From: Paenibacillus hamazuiensis
GTDB lineage: Bacteria > Bacillota > Bacilli > Paenibacillales > NBRC-103111
Length of the DNA stretch: 64,000 bases
Assembly (NCBI RefSeq): GCF_023276405.1
Contig: NZ_JALRMO010000001.1
Coordinates: 6,073,001 to 6,137,000, forward strand
Direction of reading: 5' to 3'
Shown: positions 8,651 to 16,346 of the stretch, piece by piece
How positions within the stretch are numbered: position 1 is the stretch's first letter
How the letters are laid out: each line of letters starts with the position of its first letter
The notes under the pieces: model-generated
What the model was told of the DNA's origin: nothing
The model's input: only the letters and a program-made list of their open reading frames with translations
Database searches by the model: none
Translations under genes and position numbers: made by a program

Positions 8651-8757
8651 AGATCATCTTCATAGCAAACTTGTAGAAGATCTTCGTTGTTTAGATCTGA
8701 TCTATTCATTTGATTGTAAGTGATGGAACCTGGAGAAAAATCAATATCTTCCAACAT
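8584..8757 (-). pseudogene. 5' fragment of a small unknown gene, truncated at a deletion junction
   Basis: From an ATG at 8757 the frame reads MLEDIDFSPGSITYNQMN, then SDLNNEDLLQVCYEDDLYL and IDVGWY. It then runs for about 13 residues through antisense of the neighbouring plus-strand gene to a stop at 8584. The first 44 residues look like a genuine acidic protein start. From memory, proteins beginning like this occur in Bacillales clusters of small genes of unknown or immunity function. Its 3' part is lost at about 8612-8630, exactly where the plus-strand gene also breaks off. Confidence 0.45.
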
Positions 8758-8798
8758 TTGCTCTTCACCGGCCTGATTGCATTATCGTATCCGTTAGG

Positions 8799-9202
8799 TT
8801 AACTTTCAGAGTTCGTATTCAAGACAAGTATCTCGAACACTTCGACTTGCCCCAACCTTTTTGACCCTGCCATGAAATAACCGATGACTCCTATTTTAAT
8901 TCGATGTACATGTACTTTGCGTCTCATCTCAGGGAAAAGTATCCACATTCTTGCAGTACCTTTTTTAGGCACAGGAAGGCTTTTGTCGAGAATAATGTTT
9001 CCAAAGTCATCTTCAAATTCAGGATGAATTACAAATATCCCCGTCTCTTTAATGTCGTCTCCGTCATATGAAAAATCACAACGTAACCCCTGAAACACGG
9101 GATTTTTTCTGCCACCTTCTTCTTCGGAATAAAACCGATACCTCACACTCTAAAATCAGGGGGATGATTTCTGATTTTCTCATATGGAACCCATACTTCC
9201 AT
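8799..9202 (-). pseudogene. Small conserved hypothetical gene with a frameshift near its start
   Basis: An ATG at 9202 has an ideal AGGAGG 10 bases upstream and reads MEVWVPYEKIRNHPPDFRV, then hits a stop. In another frame, beginning at the overlapping GTG at 9146, the sequence continues RYRFYSEEEGGRKNPVFQG to a stop at 8799 (115 residues). Removing two bases (a TG duplication in GTGTGAGG) would join both into one protein of about 134 residues. Translation could also start at the GTG. The function is unknown; it has a beta-rich look (DIKETGIFVIHPEF, VHRIKIGVIGYF). Confidence 0.5.
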
Positions 9203-9357
9203 AAACCACTGACCTCCTCATGAAAAAAATCCCGAAACATCCAAATACCGCAAAACTTTAAAATAATGACATATAACGGTCCGTTACGTCAATGAGGCTG
9301 CCTGTTATTGCCACGCTACCTCGTCGTGATGTAGTGGAGCTATCGTTCGCCGATAGT

Positions 9358-9616
9358 TTAGTAACCAATCCACCAAGAGTAAAAAAAGCATATTTCTGTT
9401 GAGATACCGAATGCATCTTGACATAGTAACCCTTTGTTAAATGCAATAACATTTAGATCAGTTAACACTTCAGGGATAGAGGTGAAAAGAATTTCATTAT
9501 TTTCGTTACACATCCTTACGAGATCTTTTCTTAGAGAATGAACAAATTTGTCGGAAGGTAATACTTCAAAAGTGCTTTGTTTTATAAACTCAGGAAGCCA
9601 GAATGTCCTTAGGGAG
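9358..9616 (-). pseudogene. Small gene of unknown function cut by the IS66 insertion
   Basis: Reading leftwards from the IS66 edge, the frame gives LRTFWLPEFIKQSTFEVLPS, DKFVHSLRKDLVRMCNENNE and ILFTSIPEVLTDLNVIAFNKG, then a tail that ends at 9358. The 5' end and start codon are missing because the left IS66 terminus lies at 9617. A neighbouring frame (YYVKMHSVSQQKYAFFTLGG) may be the true C-terminus after a frameshift. No family is recognised. Confidence 0.4.
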
Positions 9617-9700
9617 GTAAGCGTCAAACCCTACACACCTTCAAGAACTCAAATTTACGTGAGAGAATGAGAGCAGCCTAATCCAATCGGAGGTTGCCCT

Positions 9701-10027
9701 ATGACCACTAAAGAACAGCGTCGCCAAGAATGGGCAGCCCGTATCGCGGACTACAAAGAAAGTGGGCTTACAATGTCAGCGTGGTGCGATGCTCATCATG
9801 TTACAAAAGAGCAGTTGAAGTATTGGCTCCGCAAACTTAAAGTAGTTCCTTCCGAAGTCGTAACTCCCCCTACACACTGGGTGCCGCTAACAGTTGCTGA
9901 TCCCATCCAATTTAACAACCATACTTCCCTTGTCGTTTACATCGGTTCAGCCCATATTGAGATCCGCTCTGGCTTCGACCCAAGGCTGCTAAGAGAAGTC
10001 GTGCAAGCTCTGGAAGCGCCATGCTAA
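9701..10027 (+). CDS. tnpA: IS66 accessory protein TnpA
   Basis: This 108-residue protein begins with a helix-turn-helix segment (RRQEWAARIADYKESGLTMS, AWCDAHHVTKEQLKYWLRKL) typical of IS66 Orf1. It is required for transposition in IS66 relatives and probably binds DNA. CGGAGG precedes the ATG. Its stop overlaps the tnpB start by 7 bases, so the two are translationally coupled. Confidence 0.92.
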   Translation: MTTKEQRRQEWAARIADYKESGLTMSAWCDAHHVTKEQLKYWLRKLKVVPSEVVTPPTHWVPLTVADPIQFNNHTSLVVYIGSAHIEIRSGFDPRLLREVVQALEAPC

Positions 10028-10377
10028 CATTATCCGGTGTCCAGCACGTCTATCTTGCGTCTGGATCAACAGATCTGCGCAAGTCCATCGACGGATTAGC
10101 CGCCATCGTGCAGGAAGGCTTCGGGCTCAATCCCTTGTCGCCGTGCTTGTTCGTGTTCTGCAATCGCGAGCGAAACAAACTCAAAATTTTGCACTGGGAA
10201 CATAACGGGTTCTGGCTGTTTTACCGCCGCCTTGAACGCGGCACGTTTCAGTGGCCACGCGCAAGCACGGACACGACAACAACCATCTCTTCCCGCGAGC
10301 TTCGTTGGCTGCTGGATGGACTTTCGCTTAGTCAGCGGCAGGCACACCCAAAAGTCACGGCTGAAACGGTCGTTTAA
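10021..10377 (+). CDS. tnpB: IS66 accessory protein TnpB (Orf2)
   Basis: This 118-residue protein has the IS66 Orf2 signature: VYLASGSTDLRKSIDGLAAI, FVFCNRERNKLKILHWEHNG and FWLFYRRLERGTFQWP. The molecular role is not established but IS66 mobility needs it. It overlaps tnpA by 7 bases and lies 66 bases before tnpC. It looks intact. Confidence 0.93.
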   Translation: MLTLSGVQHVYLASGSTDLRKSIDGLAAIVQEGFGLNPLSPCLFVFCNRERNKLKILHWEHNGFWLFYRRLERGTFQWPRASTDTTTTISSRELRWLLDGLSLSQRQAHPKVTAETVV

Positions 10378-10443
10378 CTCGAATTCGATTTATCGCCATT
10401 CCTTGCAGCAGGGATAAAGCGACATTCACTGAATCTATACGGT

Positions 10444-12009
10444 ATGGACAATCGAGCGGATACCTTAACGACAATCAAACAACTGGAACAGCAAAACGCC
10501 AAGCAGGAGCAACAAATTGCAGAGCTTACTGCTAAGCTTAAATGGTACGAGGAGCAGTTCCGTCTTGCGCAACAAAAACGCTTCGGTGCATCAAGCGAGA
10601 AGACGAGCCCCGATCAATTGGAGCTGAATCTGTTCAACGAAGCCGAGGTACTTGCAACGCCTAAAGGGCAAGAGCCGCCGACGGAGCAAGTAACTTACGA
10701 GCGCCGAAAATCAACCGGTAAGCGCGAAGCGGATCTGGAACGTTTGCCGATTGAGACCATGACCTATGAACTCAGTGAAACGGATCAGCTCTGCTCGTGC
10801 TGTGGCGGCGCGCTCCATGAGATGAGTACCGAGACGCGCAGCGAGATCGCCATTGTGCCGCCTCAAGTCAAGGTCATCCGACATGTGCGTCAGGTCTATT
10901 CCTGCCGATATTGTGAGCGCGAAGACATTCAGACGCCTATCGTCACGGCGCCGATGCCGAGGCCCGTCTATCCGGGGAGCCTCGCTTCTCCGTCGATTCT
11001 GGCGCATATCATGTGCCAGAAGTACGTGGACAGCTTGCCGCTTTATCGACAGGAGCAGCAGTTCGCCCGTTTGGGCTTTTCATTGTCCCGGCAAACGATG
11101 GCGAACTGGATGATTTATGGCGTGGAGCAGTGGTTGTCCCCCATGGTCGATGCCATAAAGGCGTATTTGCTCCGGCAGGAGACACTGCATGCAGATGAGA
11201 CGACACTGCAGGTGCTGCGCGAACCGGAAAGATCGGCTGAATCCACGTCGTATCTGTGGCTCTACCGGACCGGTCGAGGCGTATCGCCGGCTGTGCTCTA
11301 TGACTACCAAATGACGCGGGGCGGTGAACACCCTCGGAACTTCTTAACCGGCTTTAACGTGGACGGCTATCCAGGCTACCACAAAGTCGCTGGTGTTACA
11401 CTCGTCGGATGCTGGGCACATGCGCGGCGCAAATATGACGAAGCGTTAAAAGCGTCGCCGGAGAAGAAGGGGCAATCGAACACCGCTGCGGGTCAGGGGC
11501 TGACGTATTGCAATGCGCTCTTCGCCATTGAACGCGACTTGAAGGATGCTACACCGGAAGAACGGCATGCCGTAAGACAAGAACGAAGCCTTCCGGTATT
11601 GGAGGCTTATTCGAAATGGCTCCATCTGCAGCGATCGCGAACGCTACCGAAAAGTTTGGTTGGACAAGCGATCGCCTACAGTCTGAATCAGTGGGAGAAG
11701 CTCACCGCTTTTCTAAAGGACGGAAGGCTTGAGATCGATAACAATCACAGCGAGAGGTCGATCAAGCCGTTTGTCATTGGGAGAAAAAACTGGCTGTTTG
11801 CTAATACGCCAAGAGGCGCAAAGGCCAGTGCAGCGATCTACAGTATCATCGAGACGGCAAAAGAAAACGGATTAAACCCGTTCAAGTACTTGATGTATTT
11901 GTTTGAGCGACTCCCGCAACTTACCGATCCGAAAGATCCTGAATCATTGGAAAGGCTGCTGCCGTGGTCGCCATCGTTGCCGCTGACCTGCCGCGTATTT
12001 AAATCCTGA
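10444..12009 (+). CDS. tnpC: IS66 transposase TnpC (DDE)
   Basis: This 521-residue transposase has an N-terminal leucine-zipper coiled coil (residues 10-45), an IS66 zinc finger (CSCCGG at 117-122 and CRYC at 154-157) and an RNase H-fold catalytic domain. The presumed triad is Asp251 in HADETT, Asp307 in FNVDGYPGY and Glu437 in DNNHSERS, followed by RKNWLF. The length is normal and there are no stops or frameshifts, so the element may be active. Confidence 0.94.
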   Translation: MDNRADTLTTIKQLEQQNAKQEQQIAELTAKLKWYEEQFRLAQQKRFGASSEKTSPDQLELNLFNEAEVLATPKGQEPPTEQVTYERRKSTGKREADLERLPIETMTYELSETDQLCSCCGGALHEMSTETRSEIAIVPPQVKVIRHVRQVYSCRYCEREDIQTPIVTAPMPRPVYPGSLASPSILAHIMCQKYVDSLPLYRQEQQFARLGFSLSRQTMANWMIYGVEQWLSPMVDAIKAYLLRQETLHADETTLQVLREPERSAESTSYLWLYRTGRGVSPAVLYDYQMTRGGEHPRNFLTGFNVDGYPGYHKVAGVTLVGCWAHARRKYDEALKASPEKKGQSNTAAGQGLTYCNALFAIERDLKDATPEERHAVRQERSLPVLEAYSKWLHLQRSRTLPKSLVGQAIAYSLNQWEKLTAFLKDGRLEIDNNHSERSIKPFVIGRKNWLFANTPRGAKASAAIYSIIETAKENGLNPFKYLMYLFERLPQLTDPKDPESLERLLPWSPSLPLTCRVFKS

Positions 12010-12094
12010 TTGTAACTAATACTGGCCCTCATCTTAATAACAAGGTGGGGGCTATTTGACGTTCCAAAGCACATCAACCACTTCCAAGAAGCTG

Positions 12095-12125
12095 TTGCCT
12101 TAAACTTAAGTTTAAGGTGTACAAT
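12095..12125 (+). promoter_or_regulatory. MerR-type promoter with 19-bp spacer and 20-bp perfect palindrome
   Basis: TTGCCT (12095-12100) and TACAAT (12120-12125) are 19 bases apart, the over-long spacer characteristic of MerR-controlled promoters. The spacer is covered by the perfect palindrome CCTTAAACTTAAGTTTAAGG (12098-12117). It lies 78 bases before the MerR start and is the obvious autoregulatory site. The IS66 right end stops about 30 bases upstream and leaves it intact. Confidence 0.85.
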
Positions 12126-12202
12126 GAATTTAAGATTCTCCCTAATTGGTGGGAGTCATGTAAATCGGAATATATTATCTTACCGGAAATGGAGGTCTCA
12201 AG

Positions 12203-12574
12203 GTGAGTTTATCCATTAAAGAGGCTTCGGAAAGGCTGGGGATTCCTCCTCATACCATCCGATTTTATGAAAGGAAAGGGTTGCTGCCATTTCTTCAACG
12301 CGACCCTTACGGAAATCGAATTTTTGAAGAGAGGGACATGGAATGGATCAACCTGATGATATGGTTTCGCGCGACCGGCATGACCGTTGCCGAATTGGAA
12401 CAATTCGTTGAGTTGGCCGTCCAGGGCGATTCGACCATTCCGCAAAGACAGGATTTGCTGGAAAAGCACAAGCAGAAGCTTCAAGAAAGGCAATGGGAGC
12501 TCGATAGAGCGTTTGAAGCGGTCAATCTAAAACTGGCCAAATATGCGGAAATTCAAAACGAAAAAAGGAAGTGA
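12203..12574 (+). CDS. MerR family transcriptional regulator
   Basis: This 123-residue regulator has an N-terminal winged helix-turn-helix (SIKEASERLGIPPHTIRFYERKG) and a C-terminal dimerisation coiled coil (LLEKHKQKLQERQWELDRAF). No metal-binding Cys cluster is seen, so it belongs to the AdhR/BltR-like organic or stress-sensing part of the family. The start is GTG at 12203 with ATGGAGG 8 bases upstream. It overlaps the dehydrogenase gene by 4 bases (GTGA), so the two are co-translated. It probably activates this operon from the palindrome at 12098. Confidence 0.92.
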   Translation: MSLSIKEASERLGIPPHTIRFYERKGLLPFLQRDPYGNRIFEERDMEWINLMIWFRATGMTVAELEQFVELAVQGDSTIPQRQDLLEKHKQKLQERQWELDRAFEAVNLKLAKYAEIQNEKRK

Positions 12575-13410
12575 AGGCTGTGACAACACCTATTGGATTT
12601 ATTGGATTGGGGAATATGGGGCAAGCTATGGCTCTTAATCTGATCAAAGCCGGTTACACGCTTAGAGTATACAATCGAACAGCAGGCAGAGCTGAGCCTC
12701 TGGTCGCGCTCGGGGCCGAATCCGTCTCCAGGCCGAGCGAAGCCGCTACAAAGGGAAATATCGTCATTACTATGGTGACCGACGATTCCGCGCTCGAAGA
12801 TATTGTGCGGAGCGAAGGATTTATGGAACGGCTTGGACGTGGAGGTCTCCATCTCTCGATGAGTACCGTTTCGCCCGCCACCTCTCGGCAGCTCGCCGAT
12901 TTTCATGACGAATATGGGAGTCATTATGTTGAAGCGCCGGTTTTTGGTCCTCCCGAAGCGGCTACCGCGCGGAAACTATGGATCTGCATCGCAGGATCGA
13001 AGGAGGCGAAGAAACGAGCATTGCCGCTTCTGGATGCGATGGGGCAAGGAATTTTTGATTTCGGTGAAAGGATCGGCTCAGCCTTAATCGTCAAGATTTG
13101 TGGCAACTTCATTAGCTTTACGGCCATGGAAGCCATGATGGAGGCGTGCAGAATGGCGCAAAAAAACGGAATCAATCCTTCGGAAATGATGGAAATGCTC
13201 TCTCGGACGATGTTTACCGCTCCGGTGTATCAAAATTTTGGCAAGTTAATTGCGCTTAATGCCGAGCAAATTACGTTGCAAGGTCTCCCGAACAGCTGGA
13301 TTGTCGTCAAAGACATTGGGTTATTCAAGGAGAGAGCAGTAATGGCGGAGACGGAGGCGCCGCTCGCTAATTTATTAAACGACCTGATAAGCGAATCTCC
13401 TTCTCCTTAA
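12571..13410 (+). CDS. NAD(P)-dependent beta-hydroxyacid dehydrogenase-type oxidoreductase
   Basis: This 279-residue protein is of the 6-phosphogluconate/3-hydroxyisobutyrate dehydrogenase superfamily. The Rossmann motif GFIGLGNMGQAMA lies at residues 9-21, the substrate-binding region is HLSMSTVSPATS, and a catalytic Lys sits in IVKICGNF (about residue 170). The start is GTG at 12571, overlapping the MerR stop. Members reduce or oxidise small hydroxyacids or semialdehydes such as glyoxylate or succinic semialdehyde; the substrate here is unknown. Pairing with a MerR of the aldehyde-responsive type suggests a role against reactive carbonyls, as an inference. Confidence 0.85.
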   Translation: MKAVTTPIGFIGLGNMGQAMALNLIKAGYTLRVYNRTAGRAEPLVALGAESVSRPSEAATKGNIVITMVTDDSALEDIVRSEGFMERLGRGGLHLSMSTVSPATSRQLADFHDEYGSHYVEAPVFGPPEAATARKLWICIAGSKEAKKRALPLLDAMGQGIFDFGERIGSALIVKICGNFISFTAMEAMMEACRMAQKNGINPSEMMEMLSRTMFTAPVYQNFGKLIALNAEQITLQGLPNSWIVVKDIGLFKERAVMAETEAPLANLLNDLISESPSP

Positions 13411-13474
13411 CAGTCGCATGAACAACGCAGTTACCGTAGACTTTCATTTGACTCAAATAGAGCTTATGGTTGAA

Positions 13475-13685
13475 GTGAACGTCAAATAGGCCCCACCTAG
13501 CAGTTAGATGGAAGCCCGGGTATGATTGATGAAGATTACGTGAGGTGGCAAGAATCAGGAAGCAACGGCGACCAAGGCATAAAAGGTTCCAATGCTGCTG
13601 AAAACGGTCTTTTTGCATCGCACCAAACAGTTAACAGGACTTTTTCAGTGGCCTCCAATGATAGGCTGGGGCTATTGACGTTTAC
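13475..13685. mobile_element. 211-bp MITE related to IS66
   Basis: The left end reads GTGAACGTCAAATAGGCCCC and the right end, reversed, reads GTAAACGTCAATAGCCCCAG. These match each other and the right end of the IS66 copy at 12066 (AACGTCAAATAGCCCCCACC). There is no transposase gene inside. It was probably mobilised by an IS66 transposase. No clear target duplication was found. Its right terminus is used as the target of the Tn7-like element that follows. Confidence 0.65.
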
Positions 13686-13693
13686 TGTTCGGT

Positions 13694-13836
13694 GAAAATA
13701 ATGTATTAGACTGGAGTCGTTGTTTTAATGCGGTTTTTGAGTTGAAGAATCGTCAGCTGTTTAAAAATAAGTTTTAGACTGATCCATTATAAGAAATAGC
13801 GGCAGACCAAGACTTGAAAAATAAAGTCTTAGACTG
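13694..13836 (+). repeat. Left-end transposase-site array (three copies)
   Basis: Copies lie at 13694-13713 (GAAAATAATGTATTAGACTG), 13762-13781 (TAAAAATAAGTTTTAGACTG) and 13816-13836 (AAAAATAAAGTCTTAGACTG preceded by G). They are spaced by 68 and 54 bases, all reading inwards. The third is part of a longer hairpin, AATAGCG...CGCTATT. Confidence 0.8.
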
Positions 13837-13893
13837 TCGCTATTGCCATTCAACTACACCGATAGCTTAATCAATACTTTTCGAAATAATCAA

Positions 13894-13928
13894 CAAAACG
13901 GCAGCCTTGCTTCATGGCCGACTGCCAT
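13894..13928 (-). terminator. Terminator-like hairpin after the aldo/keto reductase gene
   Basis: On the minus strand TGGCAG and CTGCC form a stem followed by GTTTTGTT. It lies about 80 bases beyond the reductase stop, inside the mobile element. Confidence 0.45.
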
Positions 13929-14008
13929 TGTGTATTATTACTCTCTTGTTAGAATAAGGACTGATGCAGCACCAGTCGTTAGACTGGGCTGATAATCAGA
14001 CCTTATCT

Positions 14009-15034
14009 TTAAGGTCTTCGCCGGGAAGTATCCAGCCATTCCGGTGTCCAAGCAGGATTTTGACCGTCCATTCTGCTCCCGGGGGGCACAATCTCATCTA
14101 TGGCGTCCAGTAGATCGGGGCTAAGTGTCAGATGCGCTCCGTTTATATATTGTCTCAATTGCTCTGATGTGCGTGGCCCCACAATAATTGAAGTGACAGC
14201 CGGATGGGTCCGGGCAAACGCTACAGCCATATGGGCCAGCGGCATTCCTGCTTGGTCGGCTACATGCTTCAACTTTTCGATGATCGCGAACTTTTGCGCA
14301 TTTTCAGGCAATTCGGGATCGAGCATGCGGCCGGCCGCTCCCTTTAATAGTGCCGCTCGCGACCCACTCTCCGCCACGCTACCGGACGCGTACTTGCCCG
14401 TCAGTAGACCACCTGCCAGCGGACTGTATGTCAACAAAGCAAAATCGTGACGCCGAGCGACTTCGACAATGTCCATCTCTATGCTTCGGTTAAGAATCGA
14501 GTATGGAGATTGTTCGCTGACAAACCGCTGCAAGCGGCGACGCTCGCTCTCTGCCTGCGATTCTGACAACTGCCAAGCTTGATGGTTGGAAGTGCCGATA
14601 TAATGGACCTTGCCTTCTTGGACAAGATCGCTCAACACGCCCAATATTTCTTCGAAAGCAACGTCCCCAAACGGACGGTGCAACTGATAAAGATCGATAT
14701 AATCCGTTTGCAGCCGTAGCAGACTTTGTTCGACCGCTTGCCGAACCCAGCGGCGAGAAACGCCGCTTTGATTCCGCTCGTCATTCGGTTCGGCCCCGAA
14801 TTTCGTTGCCAGAATAACCTTTTCCCGCCTTCCCTTAATCGCTTCGCCGATGATTCTTTCCGATTCTCCGTCTCCATAACGGTTGGAAGTATCGATCATA
14901 TTGATGCCGGCGTCCAGCGCTTCGTCAATAATGCGGCACCCCTCTTCTTTGCCGGCAAGTGCTCCGAAAACGCCCCCTCCAAGGGCAAATTGACTCACGC
15001 TAATCCCCGTGCGCGCTAAATTTCGATATTGCAT
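14009..15034 (-). CDS. Aldo/keto reductase
   Basis: This 341-residue NAD(P)H-dependent reductase of aldehydes and ketones has the catalytic tetrad: Asp48 and Tyr53 in IDTSNRYGDGESE, Lys78 in ATKFG and His119 in YQLHRP. The C-terminal cofactor segment is SIIVGPRTSEQL. The start at 15034 is chosen because AAGGAG lies 10 bases upstream; a longer frame to 15169 has no such signal. It is divergent from the tetR gene over 164 bases. Together they form the cargo of the Tn7-like element and probably a self-contained regulated detoxification or metabolic module. Confidence 0.92.
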   Translation of the reverse strand: MQYRNLARTGISVSQFALGGGVFGALAGKEEGCRIIDEALDAGINMIDTSNRYGDGESERIIGEAIKGRREKVILATKFGAEPNDERNQSGVSRRWVRQAVEQSLLRLQTDYIDLYQLHRPFGDVAFEEILGVLSDLVQEGKVHYIGTSNHQAWQLSESQAESERRRLQRFVSEQSPYSILNRSIEMDIVEVARRHDFALLTYSPLAGGLLTGKYASGSVAESGSRAALLKGAAGRMLDPELPENAQKFAIIEKLKHVADQAGMPLAHMAVAFARTHPAVTSIIVGPRTSEQLRQYINGAHLTLSPDLLDAIDEIVPPGSRMDGQNPAWTPEWLDTSRRRP

Positions 15035-15105
15035 AAGTACCCTTCTCCTTTCAAATGAACACGTGTTGATATGCGTCATGGGGTATATTATAATAAGGCC
15101 CAATC

Positions 15106-15150
15106 GTTCGGAACAATCAACATTACAGCCGATCTGTTCAATAAGGAACA
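15106..15150. promoter_or_regulatory. Candidate TetR operators in the divergent promoter region
   Basis: TGTTCAATAAGGAACA (15135-15150) is a palindrome with 5-base arms. GTTCGGAAC (15106-15114) repeats the GTTC/GAAC half-sites. Both lie between the reductase and tetR starts, where a TetR repressor would control both genes. The assignment rests on symmetry and position only. Confidence 0.45.
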
Positions 15151-15198
15151 CTGTAGAAAAACTGTACATTACGTATGGTATAGAAAGGAGTATGGATA

Positions 15199-15801
15199 AT
15201 GGAGGGAAATACGGATCTGCGGGCGATTCGTAGCCGCAAGCTCATCGAACATGCACTGTTAGACATCCTAAAAAATCAGGGAATCAAGGAGTTAACCGTT
15301 AAGAATCTGTCGCAACAAGCTGGTATCAACCGCGGCACCTTTTATTTGCATTACAAAGATATTTACGATCTGATTGAGCAAACGGAGTGGATGCGTGGCT
15401 TGCTGGATATATTCGAGCCCATTCAGTTGGGTGATCTGTTTAAGCATTCGGATGAGAGATCGCCTTTCCCGGCTTTCGCCGAAGCCTTTCGATATTTGCA
15501 ACATCATGCTTCTTTTTTTAAGGCTGTCTTTCATCCCTCCGCTCCCATCGAATTCAGAGAGCGGCTTCAGTACCTTGTCGGAACTCGATTGTACGAAAGT
15601 CTTAAGAAAGATCACCCCGATTCGAGTTGGTCTGATCAACCAGCCGGTTATATCATTGCTTATCTTGGCACTGGCCAGTTCGGGTTAATTCAGCATTGGT
15701 TCATAACCGGTCGAACGCTTCCCCCGGACGAAATTGCCATGATGCTGACTCGATTTATCCGTCATTCCCCCTGCCTGTCCCCTCATTTTAGCGAAAGCTG
15801 A
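15199..15801 (+). CDS. TetR/AcrR family transcriptional regulator
   Basis: This 200-residue regulator has an N-terminal TetR helix-turn-helix (ALLDILKNQGIKELTVKNLS, QQAGINRGTFYLHYKDIYDL) and a helical ligand-binding domain. AAAGGAG precedes the ATG at 15199. It is divergent from the aldo/keto reductase and probably represses it. Both travel inside the Tn7-like element. The ligand is unknown. Confidence 0.9.
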   Translation: MEGNTDLRAIRSRKLIEHALLDILKNQGIKELTVKNLSQQAGINRGTFYLHYKDIYDLIEQTEWMRGLLDIFEPIQLGDLFKHSDERSPFPAFAEAFRYLQHHASFFKAVFHPSAPIEFRERLQYLVGTRLYESLKKDHPDSSWSDQPAGYIIAYLGTGQFGLIQHWFITGRTLPPDEIAMMLTRFIRHSPCLSPHFSES

Positions 15802-15980
15802 TAGCACACAAGACGCAGATTGGATCCGGCGTCTAAGAGATGGCTATTTCGCTGTAATAGGGGGACCTCCATTGAGGAATTGCTGGCTGTCGTAGTTGTT
15901 GATTGCCGTGCCTGGCGCGTCCGGAGAGAACTAGGAGAGTGAGCTGCAGCTACACACCGCTTCCGCCGTCACCGGCGTGT

Positions 15981-16037
15981 CAGTCTACTTTATTTTCTTG
16001 GTCTAATACTTTATTTTCAGTCTATTACTTTATTTTC
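15981..16037 (-). repeat. Right-end transposase-site array (three packed copies)
   Basis: Reversed, the copies are GAAAATAAAGTAATAGACTG (16018-16037), GAAAATAAAGTATTAGAC (16001-16018) and GAAAATAAAGTAGACTG (15981-15997, three bases shorter in the middle). They overlap or abut, unlike the spaced left-end copies. The 180 bases between the tetR stop and this array hold one weak hairpin (AGACGC/GCGTCT near 15810-15834) and no gene. Confidence 0.8.
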
Positions 16038-16057
16038 TTCGAACATTTACCAAATAA

Positions 16058-16082
16058 CGAACTCTTTCGGTTCGGTTTTTTT
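16058..16082 (+). terminator. Rho-independent terminator just outside the Tn7-like element
   Basis: CGAAC (16058-16062) pairs with GTTCG (16070-16074) and is followed by a run of seven T. It lies 8 bases beyond the right TTTAC repeat. It may be the original terminator of the MerR/dehydrogenase operon, now separated from it by the MITE and the Tn7-like element. Confidence 0.55.
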
Positions 16083-16130
16083 GTGAGGCGTATGAAGGAA
16101 AATAAGTTATAGAATGAAATGAGTAAAAGA

Positions 16131-16158
16131 ATCAGCGGCAGCTAAGGCTGCCGCTGAT
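16131..16158 (-). terminator. Perfect 12-bp hairpin terminator
   Basis: ATCAGCGGCAGC and GCTGCCGCTGAT pair across a 4-base loop. On the minus strand the stem is followed by TCTTTT. It lies downstream of the small minus-strand gene at 16347. The roughly 190 bases between contain no convincing gene. Confidence 0.6.
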
Positions 16159-16346
16159 ATGATTGAATGCTATCGTATTTCGTTAGTTTAGCGGCCGGGG
16201 TCGAAAAAATAAACAACTTTATTATATATTTAAACGAATTTATTATGAAATAAGCAACTTTAATATTATGCAACAGCTCGCATCTATTTACGTGCGCGCA
16301 CGTAACTTTCAGCTGTGTATATGATCTCATGAATCCCGTCGTTTTT

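Larger units (their letters stand above)
9617..12066 (+). mobile_element. IS66 family insertion sequence, complete
   Basis: The element is about 2.45 kb, the usual IS66 size, with the three-gene set tnpA-tnpB-tnpC. The left end begins GTAAGCGTCAAACCC. The right end, read inwards, has AACGTCAAATAGCCCCCACC; the shared core is CGTCAAA with CACCTT further in. The outermost bases of the right end do not match GTAA, and no 8-bp target duplication could be confirmed, so the last 2-4 bases of the right boundary are uncertain. It interrupts a small unknown gene on its left and ends about 30 bases before the MerR operator. Confidence 0.85.
13686..16045. mobile_element. Non-autonomous element with Tn7-like ends and a 5-bp TTTAC target duplication
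   Basis: The left end begins TGTTCGGTGAAAATAATG and the right end, reversed, begins TGTTCGAAGAAAATAAAG; 24 of the first 28 bases agree. TTTAC occurs directly outside both ends (13681-13685 and 16046-16050), a perfect 5-bp duplication. Three internal copies of the end motif (consensus GAAAATAAAGTATTAGACTG) are spread over the left 150 bp and three are tightly packed in the right 65 bp, in opposite orientation. This matches the asymmetric TnsB-site layout of Tn7. TGT...ACA ends and 5-bp duplications are usual for the Tn7/Tn5053/Mu group. There is no transposase inside; cargo is an aldo/keto reductase and a TetR regulator. The size is 2360 bp. Confidence 0.85.

Noticed and set aside
9609-12074. 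8-bp target duplication around IS66
   Set aside because: TTAGGGAG on the left and AAGCACAT on the right do not match at the boundaries I can set; the right end is slightly uncertain, so none is claimed.
16091-16118. Further copy of the Tn7-like end motif outside the right TTTAC (GGAAAATAAGTTATAGAATGA)
   Set aside because: It lies beyond the target duplication, lacks the TAGACTG core and is probably chance AT-rich similarity.
16142-16330. 62-codon minus-strand frame near the hairpin at 16131
   Set aside because: It overlaps the terminator-like hairpin, has no ribosome site and reads as AT-rich random sequence.
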